A DNA stretch of 64,000 bases, taken from positions 136,530,858 to 136,594,857 of the forward strand of contig CM065812.1 in assembly GCA_033398695.1 (NCBI GenBank), given 5' to 3'. This document shows positions 54,035 to 63,948 of this stretch, piece by piece (the first letter of the stretch is position 1; every line of letters begins with the position of its first letter). Position numbers and translations under genes: made by a program. This DNA comes from Orobanche coerulescens. Taxonomy: Eukaryota; Streptophyta; Magnoliopsida; Lamiales; Orobanchaceae. The notes beneath the pieces are model-generated. The model did no database searches. It was not told where the DNA came from and was given only the letters and a program-made list of their open reading frames with translations.

Positions 54035-57000
54035 TCAATGCCACACACTATGGTATCTAATACCCATGTTCTCTAGATGACGCTCCAAGCTAGTCTGAGA
54101 AAGTGGCTTGGTCAGTGGATCGGCGACGTTGTCGGCCGAGTCTACTCTGTGCAGCACAATGTATCCCTTGCGAACAAATTCTCTTACGATATGATACTTC
54201 CTCTCAATATGTTTGGTGCTGTTGTGAAACCTCGGATCCTTGGCCTGCGCTACAGCTCCGTCGTTGTCGCAGTACAGCGGAACAGGCAGCTCAGCAGATG
54301 GTATCATTTGAAGTTCTCCCAGAAACTTCTTAATCCAGAACCCTTCCTTGGAAGCCTCCGAGGCTGCTTGATACTCAGCCTGACAGGTGGAATCAGCAGT
54401 CGCGCTTTGCTTGGCGCTACGCCAAGATACTGCTCCTCCATTAAGAGTAAATATGTAGTCAGAAGTAGACGTCGAGTCGTCCTTCAGTCCTTAGAAGTCC
54501 GAATCAGTGAATCCCACCACATCCAAATCTCCACCGCCATACATCAGAACCATATCTCTAGTCCTTCTCAAGTACTTGAGAACGTTCTTTACGGCAGTCC
54601 AATGTTCCCTACCTGGGTTTGCCTGAAACCTACTCACCACGCTTACAGCATGCGCAATGTCAGGTCTCGTACACAACATAGCATACATAAGGCTACCCAC
54701 GACCGAAGCATATGGTATATTACTCATTTCCTTTCGTTGTTCCTCACTTTGAGGACACATCTTCAAGGAGAGTTTTATTCCATGTTGCATCGATAGGAAC
54801 CCTCTTTTAGAATCATCCAACTTAAATCGCTTTAAGATTTTATCTATATAGAGGGCTTGGGAAAGACCTATTGTTCTTTTCGCTCTATCCCGGTAGAGTC
54901 GAATACCAAGAATATAGGTAGCTTCTCCCAAGTCTTTCATGGAGAAATTACTCGAAAGCCAAGCTTTCACGTAATCGAGCATTCCCACATCATTTCCTAT
55001 TAGTAGAATGTCATCTACATATAGTACTAAGAATGCGATCTTGCTCCCACTAACCTTCTTGTATACACAAGGTTCCTCTTCATTTTGCACGAAGTCAAAC
55101 TCTTTGACTGCTTCATCAAAACGAAGGTTCCAACTACGCGACGCTTGCTTCAGTCCATAAATGGAACGCTGAAGCTTGCACACTTTCTGAATATCGACTT
55201 CGGACACAAAACCTTTAGGCTGCTCCATATAGATTTCCTCCTCGAGGAATCCATTAAGGAAAGCCGTCTTTACATCCATTTGCCATATCTCATAATCGTG
55301 GTAGGCGGCTATAGCAAGCATCATGCGAATAGACTTGATCATGGCTACGGGCGAGAAGGTATCGTGGTAATCGATCCCTTCCTTTTGGATATAACCCTTT
55401 GCCACAAGCCTGGACTTATAGGCATCAACCTTGCCATCACCATCAGTCTTTTTCTTGTAGATCCACTTATTCCCAATGGGCACTATGCCCTTGGGGCGGT
55501 CTACTAGAGTCCAGACCTGATTTACATGCATCGAGTCTATCTCAGCTTCCATAGCTTCACGCCATTTCGCGGAGTCTACATCCACCATCGCTTGGTTATA
55601 GGTCGTAGGGTCAGTCTCTTGGCTATCACTTGGAACCTCATGGAGACCCAGCTCCTCCAAGTGCACAAGCCCATACCTCTCAGGTAAATGAGACACCCTA
55701 CTAGACCTACGAGGTGGTTGTACTTGTGTTTCAGAAAGTTCGGTTCCAGTTTCTTGCACAGGTGTCTCTCGAGGAGTTTCATTGTATTCTTCTAAAGAAA
55801 TACTTCTACCTGCTCCGCTTTCCTGAATGAACTCATCTTCCAGGAAGTGTGCTTGTAAAGCAACAACGATCCTTCGATCTTCGGGCATGTAGAATAGATA
55901 TCCCATCATCCCAGATGGGAATCCAATGAAACGTCCCTTCGCAGACCTAGCTTCCAACTTCTCCACCTTAGTCTTCTTGACATAGGCGGGACATCCCCAA
56001 ATCCTAATGTGATTAAGACTTGGTTTCCTGCCCTCCCACATCTCATGTGGAGTTTTAGGAACGGATTTGGAAGGGCATCTGTTCAAGATGTAAGCGGCAG
56101 TCAGGAGTGCATACCCCCATAGGTAAATCGGTAAGTCATTATAGACCAGCATGGAACGGACCATGTTCAACAAGGTCCGGTTCCTTCTTTCTGACACACC
56201 ATTTAACTGAGGAGTACCTGGAGGTGTTAGTTGTGAAACTATTCCATGTTCCTTAAGGAACTCGTCAAACTCCGTACTCATATACTCGCCACCTCGGTCC
56301 GACCGAAGTGCTTTGATATGATTACCAGTTTGTTTCTCGACTAGGGCCTTGAATTCCTGTAATTTCTCAAAGGCCTCGGATTTATGTTTCATTAAGTATA
56401 CATAACCATACCTAGTATGATCATCTGTAAATGTAATGAAATATTGATATCCGTCACGTGCTGCTTCAAAAGCACCACATACGTCGGTATGGATTAATCC
56501 CAGTTTATCAGCGGCTCTTTCAAAAGTCCGTGTGAAGGGGGACTTAGTCATTTTGCCTTTAAGGCAAGATTCACAAGTAGGAAAGGGATCCGATCCCAAT
56601 GGACCCATAAGTCCATCCTTTTCCATCTTGTAAACCTTGGTCTGACCAACATGACCAAGTCTAAGATGCCATTTCAAAACTTGATTGGTTTCATCCCTAC
56701 CACGTTTTCTAGTCATAGTATTCACAACTACTTTGTTGCTGAGATTTAGATGATACAATCCATTTAACAATGTAGCAGTACCCACTAGTTTATTTCTGAA
56801 ATAAATTTTGCAGGAACCATCACCAATGAAAAATGAAAAGCCTTTTCGGTCCATGACCGGAATGGATACAATGTTTTTGTGCCCATTGGGCAAAACAAGT
56901 ACATCTTCTAACGTCAAAACAAAGCCGGATTCTAAACCCAAAAGAAGTGATCTTATGTCGGTCGCCTCGACACTATGCCCGCTACCGACTGTGATCATAA

Positions 57001-57046
57001 CTTCTACAGCTCCAAGCTTCCTACTTTGTTCCAGATCCTGATTCAC
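54035..57046 (-). pseudogene. Cop3 pol: integrase, RT and RNase H in one frame with a single stop
   Basis: The frame from 57046 is open to a TAA at 54491 and continues in the same frame to 54035. Integrase has the HHCC region (LKWHLRLGHVGQTKV, CESCLKGKMTKSP) and the core residues in LIHTDVCGAF, RSDRGGEYMSTEF and NGVSERRNRTLLNM. The RT has WQMDVKTAFLNGFLEEEIYM and the YVDD box in LYVDDILLIGNDVG. RNase H has VVGFTDSDF, then the TAA where siblings suggest Gln, then SATADSTCQAEYQAASEASK, LYCDNDGAVAQAKDP and ADPLTKPLSQ. The stop fits one C-to-T change. The enzyme set is otherwise complete and would serve reverse transcription and integration. Confidence 0.92.
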
Positions 57047-57170
57047 GGTACAAATATGAGAACTAGCACTTAATCCAAAGATTCAGTGAAGTAGAAAATA
57101 CAAAGAGAGAACAATTTGTTTCCAAAACTAAAAGTTCTCAGACCAAGTGCCATGAAGAATCGGACACTCT
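57047..57170 (-). pseudogene. Cop3 zinc knuckle and protease site, scrambled
   Basis: In Cop1 this segment encodes the end of the knuckle and WILDSGASSHI. In Cop3 the SASSHICTVNQ end is visible but the DSG triad is lost through several small changes in about 120 bp. Nearly all changes fall at CAG or CTG in the sibling. The damage may be a base-calling problem; see the findings. Confidence 0.6.
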
Positions 57171-57959
57171 CTAGCCCAATGGCCCACTCACCGCACTTGA
57201 GACAGCGTCTTTCTTCTTGCTCTTTGGAACCGTTAGGGCCTTGCCCTTGCCCTTGAAGTCCTTAACATGTGGCCCAGTCTGCTTCTTGGTCTTTTTCTTC
57301 TTATTCTTAGACTTCCGAAGTCTAGAAGAAATCACAAGGGCAGACTCCTTCATCCGCGGAGTCTTCATCTGAGACTGAGCGGTCACTAGTTTGTTCATTA
57401 GCCCAGCTAAGTTACATGCAATTTCGTTGCAGTTGAAGTTCATAACAAACTGTGAGAAGAAATCAGGGAGAGACTGTAGGATAAGGTCGGTTTGGAGAGA
57501 AGCATCCATTTTAAAATCAAGAGCCTCCAATCTCTCGATCATGGATATCATTTTGAGGACGTGTTCCCCAACCTTCTCACCTTCCTTCATTCTAGCACCG
57601 AACAGTTGCTTGGATATCTCATATCTAGCAGTTCTGCTGTGCTCACCATAAAGCTCGGTTAAGTGAGATAGAATCTGCCTAGCAGAAGTCATTTTCTCAT
57701 GAGCTCTCTGAAGCTCATTAGACATGGAAGCCATCATATAAGCACGGACTTTCACGTCATCCTTAACCCACTTTTCGTGGTTTTCAATCTCTTCCTGATT
57801 GGCTCGGGTCCGCACAGGAGGCGCCGGAATGTCCGTCTCCAAGACATATCCCAGTGCCTCTATACTGAGGACAATCATCAGATTGCGGAGCCAATCCACA
57901 AAGTTAGGTCCCATTAAGGTGTTCTTTTCGAGTAGAATTGCGAGTGGATTCATTGTCAT
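57171..57959 (-). CDS. Cop3 gag
   Basis: An open frame starts at ATG 57959 (MTMNPLAILLEKNTLMGPNF) and runs 262 codons. It has the UBN2-type core (DWLRNLMIVLSIEALGYVLE to SFVMNFNCNEIACNL-like sequence), then a Lys-rich basic segment (KSKNKKKKTKKQTG). The start is supported by the same ATG in Cop2 and, across TekA, in Cop1. The frame ends inside the zinc-knuckle region because of the scrambled patch at 57047-57170. In an intact copy gag would be fused to pol in one frame. Confidence 0.88.
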   Translation of the reverse strand: MTMNPLAILLEKNTLMGPNFVDWLRNLMIVLSIEALGYVLETDIPAPPVRTRANQEEIENHEKWVKDDVKVRAYMMASMSNELQRAHEKMTSARQILSHLTELYGEHSRTARYEISKQLFGARMKEGEKVGEHVLKMISMIERLEALDFKMDASLQTDLILQSLPDFFSQFVMNFNCNEIACNLAGLMNKLVTAQSQMKTPRMKESALVISSRLRKSKNKKKKTKKQTGPHVKDFKGKGKALTVPKSKKKDAVSSAVSGPLG

Positions 57960-59707
57960 ATTGAGAGTTCTGTCTGCATTAAGTATGACAGATTATTTAG
58001 TGACTTGTTTAACTATGTTCTGAGTATAGAATTAAGGTCTTTTCTATTCTTGTTACCCAGCTCCCACTATTTTTATCGGAATAACACACTCCTATGTGAA
58101 ATCCGGAAGTATCGTCGCTCTACTTCATAGTGGTGATCGAGTTCTTTATAAATCTTAATAGAGGGCAACCGAACAGGTTTCTAGTCTATTAATTTTTATA
58201 AAGTGGTGTCCAATACCAACCCATCTAATGGATGATTCGATCTTCTTTTTCCCCTTGTTCATTCCCCTCAACCTATACGGTTTCTATGGTTCGTGAACAA
58301 GTTAAGTTTATACCATCGACGCAAATCAGTTTCACAATTGAATCTTATCCGGCAACCTATCAGGTTTCTAGGGATAAAATTTGCTTCAACCGAAGGCATC
58401 CAATGCGCTCCCGGTAATTTATCCGTCCTCCCCGAACGACTACCCCGATAACTCGGAAGCATAGCACATCCAGTTTGGATTTCAATTTCCCGAAAGCTCG
58501 ATGGAGGGAAGGAAAACCTTGAAACCTTATAAACTTAATAATTTGTTGTGGGAGAATTTTCGCGATTAACGTTACACTTTGCACATTAATCATATTAGTG
58601 CGTTTGTGGCATTCATACAATATGAAACAACCATTCACAACCTAGTTGCTACCAACATGTGGTTCATGGACCGTTCCTAGAAAACAAAAACTTCGTAATC
58701 TAATTACAAGTCTTCGTCTTGAATCTTCGTCTTCTCGAAATGGATCTTCCTTCGGTCTTCGTCATTACATATAAATTTTACATCGAAATTGCATCCTAGA
58801 TACAAACATTTCTAGTAAAATAAATAGGCTCAAAACGGCCTTTACAACCCAATCGAATAAAACGAACGATTCAAAACTAAGTCCATGAACCACATCCCCA
58901 TTCAAAAGCATTCATCCAATAAATACTATATAAATGGAAAGCGTAGAGATATATTGATCCAATCAACAATACGAACCGATCCAATCGATTCACACAATCG
59001 GTAATATGATAACGTTCAAAATAATTCGGTCGACCATAAATATTCCAATTAATCAAATTTCCCTTATAAAATGAAATACCATAAATCATTATAATCATAT
59101 TAAATCCAATTTAACATGCGGGAGATTAATTTTCAAGAATACACGAAAAAATCGAGCCGGGGCGAAAATGGCCTGCCACGGACGAAGTCATCACGGCATC
59201 ACGGCCGGACACGGCGTGCCGAATGGCACGGCCGGTCGCTCCGGCAGCTGACCTAGACCTACGCCAGACTCGGCCGTGTCGCTTGACACGGCCGAGTCAC
59301 TTCCGAAGCCGCCGGCCAGACACGGCCCGTGTCGCTCGACACGGCCGGGTCGCTGCAGCGGCTCGACAGATCGCAGGACACGGCCCGTGTCACTGCATAC
59401 GCCCGAGTCACCCCGAAGCTTCACGCCTTTGTCCGAAAAGTCGTCCGACGACGATTCGGAGCTCGATTTTCGACCGGATATCCAATATAAATATTTTTCA
59501 ACATTCATATCTTCAATATAAATCATATTTCCCAGAAATTTAAGATTTATATTTAGACATAAACTAACGAAAAATAAAACTATAATGAACGAAAAAAAAC
59601 ATATACCACGATTATGACTAAAATAATTCCAAATCATTCACCATCTAATCGAGCATTTCAAATGCCAATATCGTATATACGATCGCAAAACCTGTCTCTG
59701 ATACCAC
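57960..59707 (-). other. Cop3 leader and primer site
   Basis: On the minus strand the primer site lies next to the LTR, then about 1.7 kb of leader to the gag ATG. It closely follows the Cop2 leader, including the GC-rich palindrome pairs. I see no gene in it. Confidence 0.85.
59267..59409 (-). repeat. GC-rich palindrome pairs in the Cop3 leader (GACACGGCCGTGTC type)
   Basis: Pairs start at 59267/59285, 59319/59338 and 59377/59396 (plus coordinates). Members are variants of GACACGGCCGTGTC such as GACTCGGCCGTGTC and GACACGGCCGAGTC. Pitch within pairs is 18-19 bp, between pairs 52-58 bp. Confidence 0.78.
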
Positions 59708-61695
59708 TGTTGGGATTCGGTGCCTAAAACGAAGGCCCAGCGGAAGCGGTAAAACAAAAATTAATTCGATCCGAATCCCTACGAGGATCGATCGAGCTAC
59801 GTATATACGAATATATAAACGAAAGGCAAGAGTCGTAAGAAACTAACCCTCGAAGTCCGTTGATTAAATGGAAACCTTCTCTTGAGCTATTCCCCAAGCT
59901 TTAGTTGATCTCTACGTATCCGATCCGCTCCAAGCCCTTGAACGATCCAACGCCGAAAGCACCGCGTCTCTACTTGCCACGCACCGGAAAAACGACCGGA
60001 ATAACAACACTTGATTAACCTCTAAGGTTACGGCTAGAATCAAATGATGAAGCTTTTATTATTACACTCTAAGTGTATAATATATCTCTCAATAATTTTC
60101 TCTCAATTTTTCTCCAAGAAAAATGAAGAGGAAGTGAATGAAGAAGATGAAGATGAGTGTTAAACTCAAAGTCTATCTCTCTCTCTCTCTCTATATTCTC
60201 ACGTTGAAAAGCCTTACCAAACAAGTGAAGAGAGTCTTCCTTTTATGCTCCATAAAATCCTCCCAAATCAAGACTAAATAATTAAAATGAATTAATTAAA
60301 AGATCTTGTTCCCTTGATACTTCAAGTCTTCCACCAATTAAGGTAGAGACTATGACCAAAGGAAAGAGGAGGGAAAATGGGATGGCCATCTAGAAGTATC
60401 CGGGACGAGTTCGGTTCGTTTCGGACTCCCGTGAGTCCAAACAGATAAACTCCTATTCCGTTCCGATGTATTTGTGTCGTTTAATTAATCCAATTAATTA
60501 AACATATCAAATACAAAATAACATAATTAATTTCTCCATGAAATAATTATATTCATGAATTAAATTAATCACCCAGTGATATATTTAATTCATTAGGCCG
60601 TATATCAATTTATCCAATAAATCGATTCAGACATCTAATGTCTCAAATTTAGATATTTAATATCTAATACACATAATGAGAGAATTAGCTTGATTCATTC
60701 CGTCGTCAATCATAATGCGCGACTCGGTAGGTCCGTCTCGATCAAAGAATGGGAGGAACTAAAGAGTAGTAGCACCACCTAGCCACTGGTGGCCTACACT
60801 CAGACTCGACTAAGAACGAATGATTGAGATCATTCAAGAACCATTCGCCGTGAATACCAAGAACGATAAACCCTTCTTTCATATGTCTCGATCAAATTAT
60901 GGGGTCACTACCAAACCCCATCTGTACTTGACGCTATGCATGCGTTAATGCAAACCGAGATCATCGAGCTCTCGTGTATCTAATACAACTAGCTCCAATG
61001 CTTTGGCCAAAGACTTATGATCTCATCTGCCAATAACCGCATAGGACATATAACCCGCTCACTAACGGGAGAAAGAATTCTATCTTGGTATTCAGTAGGA
61101 CTGCTACTTGCCCGTCAAGATGCACGTCGAGGTTGAACCCCGCCTTCCGGTTTACAGGGTCGAACTACTCTAATGAAAATCTTGACGTCACAAGCACATC
61201 CCTACTAAATCCTCAAGTCGAAGGTTCACGAATACCTATCACAACCTTTCGATTCCGTCATTGACTGTCCCGGAGTGAAATCCGTGTGACGAATCAAGGG
61301 TGAGTCGGTTCGACTATACTAATCCAATTAGCATACCTATAACGTGTGCTCCCACTAACCATTAGTGTTCGACAGGCACTCTCCATATCAAAGAACACGT
61401 CATACAAGTCTTCACATAAACTTAACGCCCAGTCAAGTTTCATCGACTTGCGAACAATTAAGTATTTGAGCTATAACCTTTCCAGTGCCGTCCCCCTTAT
61501 CCAATAAGGAGTGGAACGTTTTGCTCTCAAATACATGGACTAGTTTCTATATATTTATTTACGAGTTAGGAATGCCAGTAACTACCAGTAAATAAAGAAA
61601 CATTCATTTGCCTTATATAAATGGTTTACATAATTTCAAGTACAATGCCCTCACTCAACAACCTCTGAGTGGCATTCGAGGGCATACTCCTAACA
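59708..61695 (-). repeat. Cop3 5' LTR (right end in the window)
   Basis: It matches 52036-54019. Between about 60738 and 60910, and at 61101, it has short differences at CAG, CTG, CCG and CCTGG sites where the left copy agrees with Cop1 and Cop2. Confidence 0.93.
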
Positions 61696-61700
61696 CTAGC

Positions 61701-62450
61701 ATCATCTTCAAGCTCCTAAGTTGAATTAATCATCATCTAAATCAGTTTCATCACTTCAAATCAAGGTAATGATTCTTGGATCTAGAATTTCGGATCTTGG
61801 GTGTTTTGCTTTCGATCTCTTCGTGTTAAATCAATATTATGTTGGAATATGTTAAATATGGATTATCTATCTTGGATACATGTATTTCTACGGATTCATT
61901 GGTGTAATTTTCGGAATTTGTGAATAATTGAGGAATTGTTCAAGAACCCTTACGGGTTGACTTTGGAATTTTGGGGGGTTTCGACCAAATGTTGTTGAAA
62001 TATCGATTTAAGTATTCCTATTGGATTATTGATAATATTCATGAGGTTTTGTGGGTTTGAATCATTCATTGGAAGTTGGTTTCGGATATAATTGAGTTTT
62101 GGTTGTAAACGATTGGAGATTGTTTATGACGCATTTGTTTAAATGCCCCAAAGAGTTTCGGGTATTGTTGTATCGACTTTTGAGTTGGTTGTGATCATGC
62201 TTGATTCGTGTATTAAGAGAATTGTTGGTATTTGTGTTGTTTAAGGTTGTTCGAGCGGCCGATAATTTCATTAAGGACGTTGATCGTGGAAGTACCTTCT
62301 CGCCTTCGGTTTGAGGCAAGTTTTATACTTGTACTAGTCAATGAGATTAATGTCATCATATATGTGTATGAATGTGTGTATCATTCCGAGACTTAGTCTC
62401 TTCATGAATTCGTTGATATTAAGAGATCGTTCGATACGATACCTTTCGGC
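61701..62450 (+). other. TekD LTR, part after Cop3
   Basis: This is the continuation of the TekD LTR downstream of its promoter. No gene or clear repeat is visible; short frames are not conserved. Confidence 0.7.
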
Positions 62451-62728
62451 AATTATGCCAAATGTTTATTGTTATTCATTAACGGCCGATTCAAGGCATT
62501 GTGATACTCGTTATTAATGTCATTGTCGATAGCCGGCTCGCGGCATCGATGTATCGATTGTTGTTAATATTGATGTCAATCTAAGACAACGTTCATATCA
62601 TAGTTATTCATGTTGGGGGTTGTCATTAAAACCGTATTGGCCGAATTTAGGCATTGGCTTATTCATTCCTCATCTTCGTCGTTGGTCACCGATTAAAGGT
62701 GCCGAGGCATCCTTCGTATCATTGTCAT

Positions 62729-62935
62729 CGATTGGCCGTTCTCAGGCAAATCGAAATGTTCAATTATTCACCATCTCATTGTTATCGATTGACCGTTCTA
62801 AGGCAATCGAGGTATTTTAATCATTCATCGTATCATTCATAGCGATTGGCCATTCTAAGCCAATCGAAGTGCTTAATCATTCATGGAATCATCCGCTGCA
62901 TCATTGTTATCGGTTGGCCATCCTAAGGCAATCGA
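62729..62935 (+). repeat. Four spaced stem-loops (CGATTGGCC...GGCAATCG) in the TekD LTR
   Basis: Copies of an imperfect inverted repeat start at 62729, 62786, 62843 and 62911, so 57, 57 and 68 bp apart. Examples: arms CGATTGACC and GGCAATCG at 62786; GATTGGC and GCCAATC at 62844. Weaker relatives occur at about 62453-62560. They lie downstream of the TATA box and so would be in the transcript. Confidence 0.65.
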
Positions 62936-63023
62936 GGTGTTAAATTGGGATCAAGTATGACGGTGTCTATCCGTGTGTTACTGTCATCGTGTTGGCCGAC
63001 TCAAGGCAGCACACTATCATTAA

Positions 63024-63190
63024 TTGTGATACGGCTTCGTGCCGTGGCTTCGGCCCTAATTGTGATACGGCTGGATGTCGTGGCTTCAGCCCTAATTGTG
63101 ATACGGCTGGATGCCATGGCTTCGGCCCTTATTGTGATATGACTTCGTGCCGTGGCTTCGGCCCTCATTGATACAGCTTCGGGCTGTTTT
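63024..63190 (+). repeat. 36-bp tandem repeat with a small hairpin in the TekD LTR
   Basis: Units start at 63028, 63064, 63100, 63136 and 63169 (gatacggcttcgtgccgtgg and variants). Each has a small hairpin, for example arms ACGGC and GCCGT; the last unit has ACAGC and GCTGT. Confidence 0.8.
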
Positions 63191-63885
63191 GACTTCAGGT
63201 GTTTGTGATATTTGTTAATTTCCGCTGAACGACTTTCAGGCCTTTTGTAATGTCTTGGTATTTTCATTGGAGCCTTTGGGCATTATGGTTCATATTAAAT
63301 TCAGTTCTGGTTTGATTCATGTCGTTTAATTCATTGTGGTATTCTGTGATTATGATTCGCCGTTGGGCATTTAAGTTCTAACCTGTCAGACAGGTATTAA
63401 TAGTATGCCGTGGGCATAGTATTTCACGAATGCTCGGTTCTTACCTTGGTTTGTGAGCATCTCGTATTATTATCATCATTGTACCGTTTCATTTTGCCTT
63501 TGGATGCATATCACGTTATACATGTATTTGATGTTCATTATCTGGATGACTGACCCCGTGGGGGCGGAACATGTTTTTCATGTTTTAGGTGCTTGCGAGG
63601 AGAGAGTTGAGACACAGGGGTATGATGATGGCGACGAGGCATTCGAGCGATACTAGTCCGAGTTGTTCATGTTGGTCAGTCGGTTGGAGTGTTCTCCAGT
63701 TTGTCAGTCATTGTCATTTTGTATTACCCGAGCAGATGCTCGTGGATGTTGTACTTTCACTCTTGGCCTTGTAGGCCCATCGTTGTCGTTGAAATTCCTT
63801 ATCGGAATATTGTGTCGGATATCATGGTAGGGACTATGATTTTCCCTTGTTGTTTAATTTAATGTATTTTAGTCATGTTCGCCTG

Positions 63886-63910
63886 GTGGATCTCCTGGCG
63901 TGGGGTCCAC
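63886..63910 (+). promoter_or_regulatory. TekD stem-loop near the LTR 3' end
   Basis: Arms GTGGATCTC and GGGGTCCAC pair at all 9 positions with two G-T wobbles. CGGCACTGTAATAACCC follows and the LTR ends 38 bp later. Confidence 0.65.
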
Positions 63911-63948
63911 GGCACTGTAATAACCCAATAAGATTTGGGGGTGTTACA

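Larger units (their letters stand above)
52036..61695 (-). mobile_element. Cop3: Ty1-copia element, antisense, nearly complete
   Basis: LTRs are at 52036-54019 (1984 bp) and 59708-61695 (1988 bp). Perfect duplications CTAGC flank it (52031-52035 and 61696-61700). The body has a polypurine tract, a full pol with one stop, a gag with damage only at the gag-protease border, a leader, and an initiator-Met primer site (59707-59691, gtggtatcagagacagg on the minus strand). It is the most complete copy of the Cop family here. It sits in the TekD 5' LTR. Confidence 0.95.
51289..63948 (+). mobile_element. TekD: 5' LTR of a gypsy-like element, split by Cop3; body outside the window
   Basis: It begins TGTAATACCCGGTTGTG and ends TTTGGGGGTGTTACA; the primer site gaaatggtatcagaga follows at 63949. 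Without Cop3 the LTR is about 2995 bp. It lies in the TekC 3' LTR with expected TSD GGATC (51284-51288). The internal region starts at the right edge, so its genes are not visible. Ends and primer site agree with the TekA-C group; the lineage is inferred from them. Confidence 0.88.

Noticed and set aside
63001..63267. Minus-strand open frame with a repeated 12-residue peptide
   Set aside because: It is the translation of a 36-bp minisatellite, whose length is a multiple of three, so the frame stays open by chance.
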